Positions 1 to 6,852 of a DNA stretch of 9,585 nucleotides are shown in pieces; the first letter of the stretch is position 1; every line of letters starts with the position of its first letter. Source of the DNA: Chromatiales bacterium (lineage in GTDB: Bacteria > Pseudomonadota > Gammaproteobacteria > CAMYNG01); assembly GCA_027021685.1 (NCBI GenBank), contig JALUTW010000284.1, positions 1 through 9,585 of the forward strand. Reading direction: 5' to 3'. Under the pieces are notes generated by a model, which made no database searches, was not told the DNA's origin, and saw only the letters and a program-made list of their open reading frames with translations. The position numbers were made by a program, and so were the translations under genes.

Positions 1-3000
1 AGGCGGTAAAGAGCAACAGCGGTCGCACGGTGCGCCCCGGCCACAGGCGGCGCACGCCCTCGGCATACCAGTGCATCTGCTCGCGGTAGTCGGCGGCCAG
101 CGCGGCAAGATTGTCCGTGCGGGCGTGGCGGTGGCTCTTGTAGTCCACCAGCCACAGCACCTCGCCGTCGTCCACCAGGCGGTCGATGATGCCGTGCACC
201 ACGTGGCCCCCGTGCTCGTAGCAGACGGGGACCTCGTTCCAGGCGCGCGTTCCCGGCGCGAACAGGTGGGCCAGCGCGGGCTCCGCCAGCACGGCGCGCG
301 CCTCGTCCGCGCATTCCGTCAACAACGGGTTGTCCGCTGCGAGTCCCTGCTCCCGGGCCACGCGCGCGACCGCTTCGCGCTCGCCCTCGCTGAGCAGTTC
401 CAGCAGGCGGTGGACGAGGAGGCCGCGCAGGCGCGCGTCCTCGTCGCCGCCGCCGGCGCCGATCCTGTTCGCCTCGGCGCGGCTCGGGGCGATCTCCGCC
501 TCCATGGCGGGCACGTCCTCCAGCGGCCGGCACAGGGCCGGGTCGATGGTCTCCTCGCGCCCGGGCGGCGGCGCGGCGGGCGCTCCAGCGGCGGGGAGGG
601 CGCCGTTTTCACTCACGGTCACGGCGGTCTCCGGGCCGTCCTCGCCCAGTTCCAGCGCCGTGCTGATGCGCGCATAGGGGCTGTCCGCGTAGTTGCCGCG
701 CCGCGCCCGCGTGCCGGAGAGATACAGGAACTGGCGCGCGCGGGTGACGGCCACATAGAGCAGGTTGGCCTCCTCGCGCGCCGCCGCGGCTTCCCGGGCC
801 TCCAGCTGGCGGCGGCACAGGGCGTCGCCGTCCTCGCGGCGCCCGGCGAGCATGAACAGTTCCGGTTGCGCAGCCTCCACCGGCCAGTCCACCAGGCTGC
901 GGTGGGCCTGGTGGCCGCCGGGGGCGGTGGCGCAGTCGGCGAGGAACACCACCGGCGCCTCGAGGCCCTTGGCGGCATGGATGGTGAGGATGTGCACGCG
1001 GTCCTCGTCGCCGCCCGCCGGCGGCTCGTCCGGCGCCTCCAGCGGGTGCTCGCGCATCTCGCGCAGGGATTCGAGGAAGCGCATCAGGCTGGGATAACGC
1101 CCGGCATCCAGGTCCAGCGCCAGTTCGAGAAAGTGGGCGAGGTTGCTGGTCACGCGCCCCTGCATGTGCGGCGCGCTGGCGGCGCGGTAGCGGGCCAGCA
1201 CGTTGCCCTCGCTGTAGATGCGGTCGAGCAGGTCGTGCACCGGGATGTGGCCGGCCAGCGCCTGCCACTGCGCCAGCTGGTCCGCGGCCCGTGCCAGCAG
1301 CGCGTCCGCCTCGCCGTCCTCCACCAGGCGGCACAGGCGCGCGTACCAGTTGCCGGTCTCGCCCTCGGCCAGCCGCGCCAGTTGCGCGTCGTCCACGGCG
1401 AACAGGGGCGAGCGCAGGATGGCGGCCAGGGCGAGGTTGTCATAGGGCGTCAGCAGCCATTGCAACAGGGTCACCATGTCGCGGATCTCCAGCGCCGCGA
1501 GCAGGGTGCCGCGCTCGGCGCCGAGGTAGGGGATGTGGGCCGCGCGCAGGGCGTCCTCGAACTCGGCGACGTGGGTGCGCTGGCGCAGGAGGATGAAGAT
1601 GTCGCCGTAACGCAGCGGGCGGGCGGTGTCGCCCTCGTTGATCATGAGGGGCCGGGCCATGAGTTCGCCGATGGTGGCGGCGAGCTGCTCGGCCTCGGCG
1701 CGCCGGGAACTGCCCCCCGCGCGCGGGCGCGGCCTGCGGAGGGGGTCGCGCAGGCTGTCGGTGGTGTCGTCCTCCGCGGGGCTGTCTGCCTCGCCGGCTT
1801 CGAGTCCGGCTTCCATCAGGGGCAGCATCACCACCCGTCCGGGCAGGTCCTCGCGGTGGGTGGCGTGGTGCTGGAAGTCGTGCAGCCACACCGCGTACAC
1901 CGGGTGCGCGAACACGCGGTTGACGAAGTCCATGATGGCCGGCGCCGAGCGCCAGGATCGGTTGAGGGGAAAGGACGCCGCGCCGAGGCGTTCCGCCAGC
2001 CAGCGGCTGGCGCCGTCGAACAGGCGCGGCTCTGCGCGCCGGAAGCGGTAGATGGACTGCTTGGCGTCGCCGACGAGGAACACGCTGCGCCGGCGCTCGC
2101 TCTCGCCGGCGGCCAGTTCCTCCAGCAGGGGCAGCACCAGCCGCCACTGGGTGGGGTTGGTGTCCTGGAATTCGTCGATGAGCAGGTGATCGATACGCGC
2201 GTCGAGCTTGTACTGCACCCACAGGGCATTGTCGCCGTCGTTGAGCAGGCGGCTGGCGCGCCATTCCAGGTCGGTGAAGTCCAGCAGGCGCTGTTCGCGC
2301 TTGAGGCGCTGGAAGTGCGCCAGCAGGGCATGGCCGGCCCGCATCCAGGCACGGTTGCGCCGCCAGGCGCGCAGGGCGAGGAGGCGATCCTGCACCGCGA
2401 AATAGCGCTCCGCCAGTTGCGCGTGCTGCGCCAGCAGGGCCTCGCCCTGCTCGGGGCTGTACTTGCCCTTCGCGGCCTTGAGCTTGCGCGGCTGGCCCGA
2501 CTGGGTGAGCAGGGCGGCGCCCAGGGCCTGCCAGCGCGTGGCGGTAGGCTGCGTGGTATCCAGCGCCGCGTGCAGGTCGTCGATGAGAGCGAGGTGGGTC
2601 TTGTTGGGGTTGAGGCCGAGGAGGGTGGCCAGTTCGCCGATGCCCTGTTGCAGGCCGGTATCGTCCAGCGCCGCCTGGAGCAGGTCGTCCTCGTCGCCGT
2701 CGAGGTCGAGGTCGGGGTAGCAGGCGGCCAGTTGCGCGGCCAGCGCCGCGGTGGCGCGTTCCACCGCATCCTCGCCTTCCCCGGCCAGCGCCCACCAGTC
2801 GGCGCGGTGCTCCACGAAGTTGTCCAGCGCGCGGCGGGTGTTGTACAGGCCGAGATCCTGAAAGAGGGTGTCCAGCGCGGTGGCCAGCGGCCCCTCGCGC
2901 GCGGCGGCGGCTTCCACCGCCAGCGCCTCCCAGGCCTCGTTGCGCAGCACGCCGGTGCGCTCGAGGAGCACGAAGCCCGGCGGCACGTCGGCCTCCAGCG

Positions 3001-3373
3001 GAAAACGACGCAGGAGTTGCTGGCAGAAGGCATGGAAGGTGGTGGTCTGCACCGGCTGCTCGGCGAACAGCAGGGTCTCGTAGAGTTCGCGGGCGCGTCG
3101 GCGCAGTTCAGGGTCGGGGCTGAGCTTCAGTTCGGCCAGCGCGGCGTCGAGAGCCGCGTCGTCGCTCTCCACCAGCGCCAGCAGGCGCTCGAGCAGGCGG
3201 GTCTGCATCTCCGCGGCGGCCTTGTGGGTGAAGGTCAGGGCGAGGATGCCCTCGGGGCGCGCGCCCTCGAGCAGCAGGCGCAGCAGGCGGCTGACCAGCA
3301 TCCAGGTCTTGCCGGTGCCCGCCGAGGCATGCACCGTGACGTGACCGGCGTAAGGGTCCACGCGCGCGTTCAC
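1..3373 (-). CDS. addA: AddA-type UvrD-family helicase/nuclease, 3' end cut by window edge
   Basis: Motor and nuclease subunit of the AddAB (RexAB-like) double-strand-break resection complex; it translocates 3'-5' on DNA using ATP. I translated this frame by hand: it is open from GTG 3373 to the left edge (1,124 full codons seen). Visible motifs: Walker A ASAGTGKT (residues 16-23), Ia LTFTHKAAAEM (46-56), Walker B IDEFQDT (399-405), III GDAKQSIYR (435-443), V TIHAAKG (797-803), VI YVAVTRAR (873-880). The C-terminal PD-(D/E)XK nuclease shows H988, E1047, D1064 in GIIDRL, D1077-Y-K1079, and Q1099-x3-Y1103. The D-x12-D-x-K spacing matches what I recall for RecB. Only the extreme C-terminus and stop should be missing, since the family usually ends shortly after this point. 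The GTG start overlaps the addB stop (GTGA) and has a good Shine-Dalgarno site; no ATG, GTG or TTG lies further upstream in frame before a stop at 3455-3457. The neighbouring AddB argues against RecB. Confidence 0.95.
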   Translation of the reverse strand, partial: MNARVDPYAGHVTVHASAGTGKTWMLVSRLLRLLLEGARPEGILALTFTHKAAAEMQTRLLERLLALVESDDAALDAALAELKLSPDPELRRRARELYETLLFAEQPVQTTTFHAFCQQLLRRFPLEADVPPGFVLLERTGVLRNEAWEALAVEAAAAREGPLATALDTLFQDLGLYNTRRALDNFVEHRADWWALAGEGEDAVERATAALAAQLAACYPDLDLDGDEDDLLQAALDDTGLQQGIGELATLLGLNPNKTHLALIDDLHAALDTTQPTATRWQALGAALLTQSGQPRKLKAAKGKYSPEQGEALLAQHAQLAERYFAVQDRLLALRAWRRNRAWMRAGHALLAHFQRLKREQRLLDFTDLEWRASRLLNDGDNALWVQYKLDARIDHLLIDEFQDTNPTQWRLVLPLLEELAAGESERRRSVFLVGDAKQSIYRFRRAEPRLFDGASRWLAERLGAASFPLNRSWRSAPAIMDFVNRVFAHPVYAVWLHDFQHHATHREDLPGRVVMLPLMEAGLEAGEADSPAEDDTTDSLRDPLRRPRPRAGGSSRRAEAEQLAATIGELMARPLMINEGDTARPLRYGDIFILLRQRTHVAEFEDALRAAHIPYLGAERGTLLAALEIRDMVTLLQWLLTPYDNLALAAILRSPLFAVDDAQLARLAEGETGNWYARLCRLVEDGEADALLARAADQLAQWQALAGHIPVHDLLDRIYSEGNVLARYRAASAPHMQGRVTSNLAHFLELALDLDAGRYPSLMRFLESLREMREHPLEAPDEPPAGGDEDRVHILTIHAAKGLEAPVVFLADCATAPGGHQAHRSLVDWPVEAAQPELFMLAGRREDGDALCRRQLEAREAAAAREEANLLYVAVTRARQFLYLSGTRARRGNYADSPYARISTALELGEDGPETAVTVSENGALPAAGAPAAPPPGREETIDPALCRPLEDVPAMEAEIAPSRAEANRIGAGGGDEDARLRGLLVHRLLELLSEGEREAVARVAREQGLAADNPLLTECADEARAVLAEPALAHLFAPGTRAWNEVPVCYEHGGHVVHGIIDRLVDDGEVLWLVDYKSHRHARTDNLAALAADYREQMHWYAEGVRRLWPGRTVRPLLLFTA

Positions 3374-6351
3374 GATGCGTCCTCCGCGTCGTCCTCGGGC
3401 CAGGCGGTATAGCGGCAGATCTGCTGCATGTCGCAGTGCTCGCAGGTGTCCTCGTCACCCCAGGCGGGCAGGGGCGCGCCCGCCAGCAGCTGCGCGTGCA
3501 CCGATTGCAGACGCGCGGCGTCGTAGGCGCACAGGGCCGCCAGGTCCTCGTCGGCCAGCGCCGGCCGGGCGCGCACCGGGTCGTGGCCGCCCAGCGGCAC
3601 GAAGGCGACGTGGCTGGCGGTTTCCTCGCCACCGTGGAGCAGGGTATAGAACGGCAACTGCACCGCCTCTCCCCGGGCCACCTCCGTCGCCGTGGGCACC
3701 TGGCCGGTCTTGTAGTCGAGAATGGCGAGCTGCGTGCCGCCCTCGGGGCCGGGGCGCCGGTCCAGCCGATCCAGCCGGCCGGTGAGGGTCAACGCGGGGC
3801 CGAGGACGCGTTCCTCCCGGGCCTCGGTGCCCGCCACCGCCCAGCCGCCCGCCTGCCACTGGATCTGCCAGTCGATGTAGGCGGGGATGCGCGCCAGCCA
3901 GTCGCGGTACCAGCCGAGGTGTTCGAAGTGGTCGCGCAGGTCGCGGCTGAAGACCTGGGCGCTGATGTCTTCCAGCATGGCGATGGCCGCCGCGCGGCTG
4001 GCCGCGGTGAAGGGCTCGGTGAACGGCCCCGGCAGGCCCGCCACGTCGCTGTGCAGGGCCTCGAGACAGCGATGCACGCGCTCGCCGTAGTCGCCCTTCG
4101 ACAGCGCGAGCTGGATTTCCTCGGGGGCGGAGAGGCCGAGGCCGCGGGAGAGATAGAACTGGTAGGGGCAGTCGATGAGCTGTTGCCAGCCGGTGGCGGA
4201 CAGGCGCTGCGGCACCGCCGTGGGCGCCAGCGCCGGGCGCGGCCGCCGGGGCACGGCGGGCAGCGTGGCGTCGGGGCAACGGTGCAGCAGGGTGGCGGGG
4301 TTCGCCACCAGGGGGCCGAGGTCGCTGCCCAGGGGTGCGCCCCAGGCGAGGCGGTGGAAGGCCTGCAGGGCGGCGAGCCAGGGGCTGAGGGGCGTCTCCT
4401 CGCCGTCGCCGCGGCTGCAGGCGGTGATGAGCACCCGCGGCGCGGCGGAGAGCAGGCGGCGAAAGTGGTGCAGTTGCGCGGCGAGGTGGTCGCGGCGGGT
4501 GGGCAGGCCCAGCTCCTGGCGCACGCGATCATTGAAGAAGGGCGTGGCCGCGGGCGGCGCGGGCAGCTGTTCGGCCACGGCGCCGGCGATGACCAGGGCG
4601 TCGAAGCGTTGCAGGGCGCTCTGGCCGAGGCCGAGCAGCTGCACCGGCCCGGCGCCGGCGGCGGGGCGAAAATGGGCCGCCTCCAGGGCCTGGCCCAGCC
4701 AGGTGCGGAATTCCTCCCAGGCGAGCTGCACCGGCCACTGGCGCGCCGCGTCGCCGAGGCGGGTGAGGGTCTGCAACAGTTGTTCGCCGGCGGCGTCGGC
4801 GGCGAGCTCCGCCTGCATGGCCAGCCCGTCGAGGGAGGCGAGCAGGGCCGCCACGTAGTCGGCCGCCGGCGCCTGCCGGCGCCGGCGCAGGGCCAGCAGG
4901 GGCGCGGCGGCGGCCTCCAGCATGTCGAAACACTGGCGCAGGGTGGTGGCGGTCTCCGGCGTCCAGTTGGCGAACTGGCTCAGGCGCTCGAGGCGGGCGT
5001 CGATGCCGTGGCGGTAGCGGTCGAGGTTGCTGGCGATGTTCTCGCGGTGGACGATGTCCCGCTCGAAGCGGTAGATGGCGCTGCGACGGGCCTCGCGCTC
5101 GGCCGCGTCGCCCACGAAGGGGGACTTGAGCAGGTCCATGAGGGGCAGCCAGGCGAAGTCTTCTTCCACGCAGGCCAGCCAGCGCTCCAGCGCGGCGGCG
5201 GCGCTGGTGGTGGACAGCGCCCAGCCGGCGCTGTCCTCGAGGTCCACGCCGGCGCGCTCGAGCAGGGCGCGCACGCGGCGGGCGAGCTTGCGGTCCTCGG
5301 TGACGATGGCGATGCGCCGGTGGCCGGCGAGCAGCCAGCGGCGCACCTGGATATCGATGGCGCGCGCCTCCTCCTCGTGATGGCCGGCGGCGAATACCGC
5401 CAGGGTTTCGGCCAGGGGGCTGTCGGGCCAGCGGCGGGCGGCGTCCCGGGCGCGCTCCGCCAGCGCCGGCTCGCGGCGGGCGAAGACGAGATCCAGCACC
5501 GCCTCGCGCGGGGACGGGTCGGGCGGGGCGGGGACGGAACCGCCGCCCAGGGCCGCATGGAGGCGGCGGTTGTGCGCGTCCGGGTGGTAGCCCGCGGCTT
5601 CCCCCGGCTGCCCCTGGAGGAGGAGGTGGGCCGCGCCGTGGGCGCACAGCGCAGCGAGCCAGGCGGTTTCGGCATGTCCCGCGGGGGTGATGCCGGCGAA
5701 ATAGAGGGAGTCGGCGGGCAGCGCCGGGGCGGCGGCGATGCCGGCCTCCAGCTGCGTCACCAGGGCCTGGCGGGGATCGCTGAGGCCGTTGTCGGCCAGC
5801 TGTGCCTGCCAGGCCTGCCACAGGGTGTGCACCATGCGCGCCTCGTGGCCGAGCCCCTCGGGCGAGACGCTCAGGTTCTCCACGCCGTAGGCCGCCGCCA
5901 GACGCGCCTCGAAGTCCGCGGCCTCCTCCGGCAGGGCGATCCGGTTCAGCGTCAGGGCATCGAAGATGTTGATGAGGCCGTCGGCCACCGCCCAGGGGTT
6001 GGCGGCATTGAGCAGGCGGGGATACTGGCGCAGGGCTTCCACCAGCACCAGCAGGCGGGCGTGGGGGTTGCACGGCGGCCTGCCTTCGCCCGGCGGGGCG
6101 TGGCATTGCAGCCAGGCGGCGGGAGTGGTGATGCGTGGGCCGAGCAGGGCGGCGTGGCCCGCCTGCGCGGCATCGGCGAGCAGGCGGCGGCGCAGGCCGC
6201 GCGCGGCGGCGGGATCGGGCAGGAGAACGTCGACGCCGCTGAGGTCGGGCAGCGCGTCGGCGTGGTGGTCGAGGATCAGGGCGCTGAGGCGCGCCAGGGG
6301 ATCATCGCCCCAGGCGACCCAGTGAAGATGGCCGGGGCGGGCGTCAGGCAC
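3370..6351 (-). CDS. addB: AddB-type PD-(D/E)XK nuclease with inactive helicase-like domain and Fe-S staple
   Basis: Partner subunit of AddA in end resection, 993 residues, near the usual size for proteobacterial AddB. The N-terminal part is a UvrD-like fold without an active motor: where a Walker A would sit there is VDVLLPDPAAARGLRRR, with no GxGKT. Recognisable AddB blocks include the region around residues 332-371 (AIDIQVRRWLL...VTEDRKLARRV) and DALVIAGAVAEQLPAP (from 584), followed by FNDRVRQELGLP. The C-terminal nuclease has D861 in GRLDRL, D879-Y-K881, and Q898-x3-Y902. Four cysteines, C728 (CPYQFYLS) and C970/C973/C979 (C-x2-C-x5-C), match the [4Fe-4S] staple known in AddB nucleases. 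The start is GTG; the preceding in-frame codons contain no start before the fdxA stop, and no clear Shine-Dalgarno is visible. It follows fdxA by 30 bp and overlaps addA by 4 bp, so the three are probably one transcript. Confidence 0.93.
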   Translation of the reverse strand: MPDARPGHLHWVAWGDDPLARLSALILDHHADALPDLSGVDVLLPDPAAARGLRRRLLADAAQAGHAALLGPRITTPAAWLQCHAPPGEGRPPCNPHARLLVLVEALRQYPRLLNAANPWAVADGLINIFDALTLNRIALPEEAADFEARLAAAYGVENLSVSPEGLGHEARMVHTLWQAWQAQLADNGLSDPRQALVTQLEAGIAAAPALPADSLYFAGITPAGHAETAWLAALCAHGAAHLLLQGQPGEAAGYHPDAHNRRLHAALGGGSVPAPPDPSPREAVLDLVFARREPALAERARDAARRWPDSPLAETLAVFAAGHHEEEARAIDIQVRRWLLAGHRRIAIVTEDRKLARRVRALLERAGVDLEDSAGWALSTTSAAAALERWLACVEEDFAWLPLMDLLKSPFVGDAAEREARRSAIYRFERDIVHRENIASNLDRYRHGIDARLERLSQFANWTPETATTLRQCFDMLEAAAAPLLALRRRRQAPAADYVAALLASLDGLAMQAELAADAAGEQLLQTLTRLGDAARQWPVQLAWEEFRTWLGQALEAAHFRPAAGAGPVQLLGLGQSALQRFDALVIAGAVAEQLPAPPAATPFFNDRVRQELGLPTRRDHLAAQLHHFRRLLSAAPRVLITACSRGDGEETPLSPWLAALQAFHRLAWGAPLGSDLGPLVANPATLLHRCPDATLPAVPRRPRPALAPTAVPQRLSATGWQQLIDCPYQFYLSRGLGLSAPEEIQLALSKGDYGERVHRCLEALHSDVAGLPGPFTEPFTAASRAAAIAMLEDISAQVFSRDLRDHFEHLGWYRDWLARIPAYIDWQIQWQAGGWAVAGTEAREERVLGPALTLTGRLDRLDRRPGPEGGTQLAILDYKTGQVPTATEVARGEAVQLPFYTLLHGGEETASHVAFVPLGGHDPVRARPALADEDLAALCAYDAARLQSVHAQLLAGAPLPAWGDEDTCEHCDMQQICRYTAWPEDDAEDAS
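3380..3385 (-). promoter_or_regulatory. Ribosome binding site of addA
   Basis: On the minus strand GGAGGA lies six bases before the GTG at 3373, inside the last codons of addB. It is a near-perfect Shine-Dalgarno match and decides the addA start, which has no ATG alternative. Together with the GTGA overlap it points to translational coupling and roughly equal synthesis of the two subunits. Confidence 0.8.
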
Positions 6352-6381
6352 CGGGGTGACGGGGCGGCCTGCCGGGACGCA

Positions 6382-6705
6382 TCAGCGCTCCAGGTACTTG
6401 AGCTTGTCCTTGACCCCGTCCCACTGCTCGGCGTCGGGCAGGGGGTCCTTCTGCTGGGTGATCACCGGCCACTCGCGGGACAGTTCCTCGTTGAGGGCAA
6501 GGAATTCCTCCTGGCCCTCGGGCAGGTCGTCTTCGGCGAAAATGGCCTCGGCGGGACACTCGGGCTCACACAGGGTGCAGTCGATGCATTCGTCGGGATC
6601 GATGACGAGAAAGTTGGGCCCTTCGTGGAAGCAGTCCACCGGACAGACTTCGACACAGTCGGTGTACTTGCACTTGATACAGTTCTCGGTCACCACGTAG
6701 GTCAT
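6382..6705 (-). CDS. fdxA: 7Fe ferredoxin ([3Fe-4S]/[4Fe-4S]), FdxA
   Basis: Small soluble cytoplasmic electron carrier of 107 residues, the Azotobacter ferredoxin I / Pseudomonas FdxA type. The cysteine pattern is diagnostic. By analogy with ferredoxin I (numbers shifted by one), C9, C17 and C50 would bind the [3Fe-4S] cluster and C21, C40, C43 and C46 the [4Fe-4S] cluster. C12 and C25 correspond to the extra cysteines of that family. The first cluster motif is C-x2-C-x4-C-x3-CP and the second is C-x2-C-x2-C-x3-CP. The acidic C-terminal extension of about 50 residues, ending KDKLKYLER, is also typical. The ATG is preceded by AGGGAGT at 6-bp spacing. It lies downstream of mutS, as in Pseudomonas, and just upstream of addB. 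Physiological redox partners cannot be read from the sequence. Confidence 0.96.
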   Translation of the reverse strand: MTYVVTENCIKCKYTDCVEVCPVDCFHEGPNFLVIDPDECIDCTLCEPECPAEAIFAEDDLPEGQEEFLALNEELSREWPVITQQKDPLPDAEQWDGVKDKLKYLER

Positions 6706-6710
6706 CGCGT

Positions 6711-6717
6711 ACTCCCT
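6711..6717 (-). promoter_or_regulatory. Ribosome binding site of fdxA
   Basis: AGGGAGT on the minus strand lies five bases before the fdxA ATG at 6705. It fits the Shine-Dalgarno consensus and supports that start. It is one of the two strong minus-strand sites in the window; mutS and addB lack one. Confidence 0.75.
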
Positions 6718-6745
6718 GGATCACACTGGTAAACGGTTCGTGTCC

Positions 6746-6758
6746 GCCGCCCGGCGGC
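6746..6758. repeat. Short GC-rich inverted repeat upstream of fdxA
   Basis: GCCGC and GCGGC form a perfect 5-bp stem around a 3-base loop, about 40 bp before the fdxA start. No T-run follows on either strand, so it does not look like an intrinsic terminator. It would sit in the fdxA leader if transcription starts upstream. At this GC content such stems also arise by chance. Confidence 0.35.
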
Positions 6759-6805
6759 TCAGGAGGCGTATGTTAAAGGCAATTCCGCCGCCCCGCCACC
6801 GTGGA

Positions 6806-6817
6806 CCCGGCGCCGGG
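6806..6817. repeat. 12-bp perfect palindrome between mutS and fdxA
   Basis: CCCGGCGCCGGG is a perfect 12-bp palindrome starting 36 bp past the mutS stop on the minus strand. It could fold as a short hairpin or serve as a dimeric protein site. There is no T-tract after it, so it is not a canonical terminator, and no other terminator is visible between mutS and fdxA. The rest of the 147-bp gap has no ORF or RNA that I recognise. Confidence 0.35.
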
Positions 6818-6852
6818 GCAGGGCATGCGCCAAAACCTTGCGCTGGATCAGC

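Noticed and set aside
609..2795. Minus-strand frames at 609-1334 and 1440-2795 in other frames of addA
   Set aside because: Arg/Pro/Gly/Ala-rich out-of-frame translations of the addA region; the real frame is the one carrying the UvrD motifs.
71..3412. Plus-strand open frame of 1,113 codons opposite addA
   Set aside because: It mirrors the addA codons, with a composition of Ala, Gly, Arg, Gln and Val typical of an antisense GC shadow. It has no recognisable domain, while the opposite strand has all the helicase motifs.
4529..6106. Minus-strand 525-codon frame inside addB
   Set aside because: Out-of-frame, Arg/Pro-rich translation of addB with no motifs.
3436..6732. Plus-strand open frame of 1,098 codons opposite addB and fdxA
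   Set aside because: It runs across two convincing minus-strand genes and their gap and shows no domain. High GC removes stops in this frame.
6818..6832. A sigma54-like -24/-12 element on the minus strand (TGGC, then TGC, with 10 bases between GG and GC) upstream of fdxA
   Set aside because: Only about seven bases match, which is expected often by chance at this GC content. No activator site was seen and the flanking consensus is poor.
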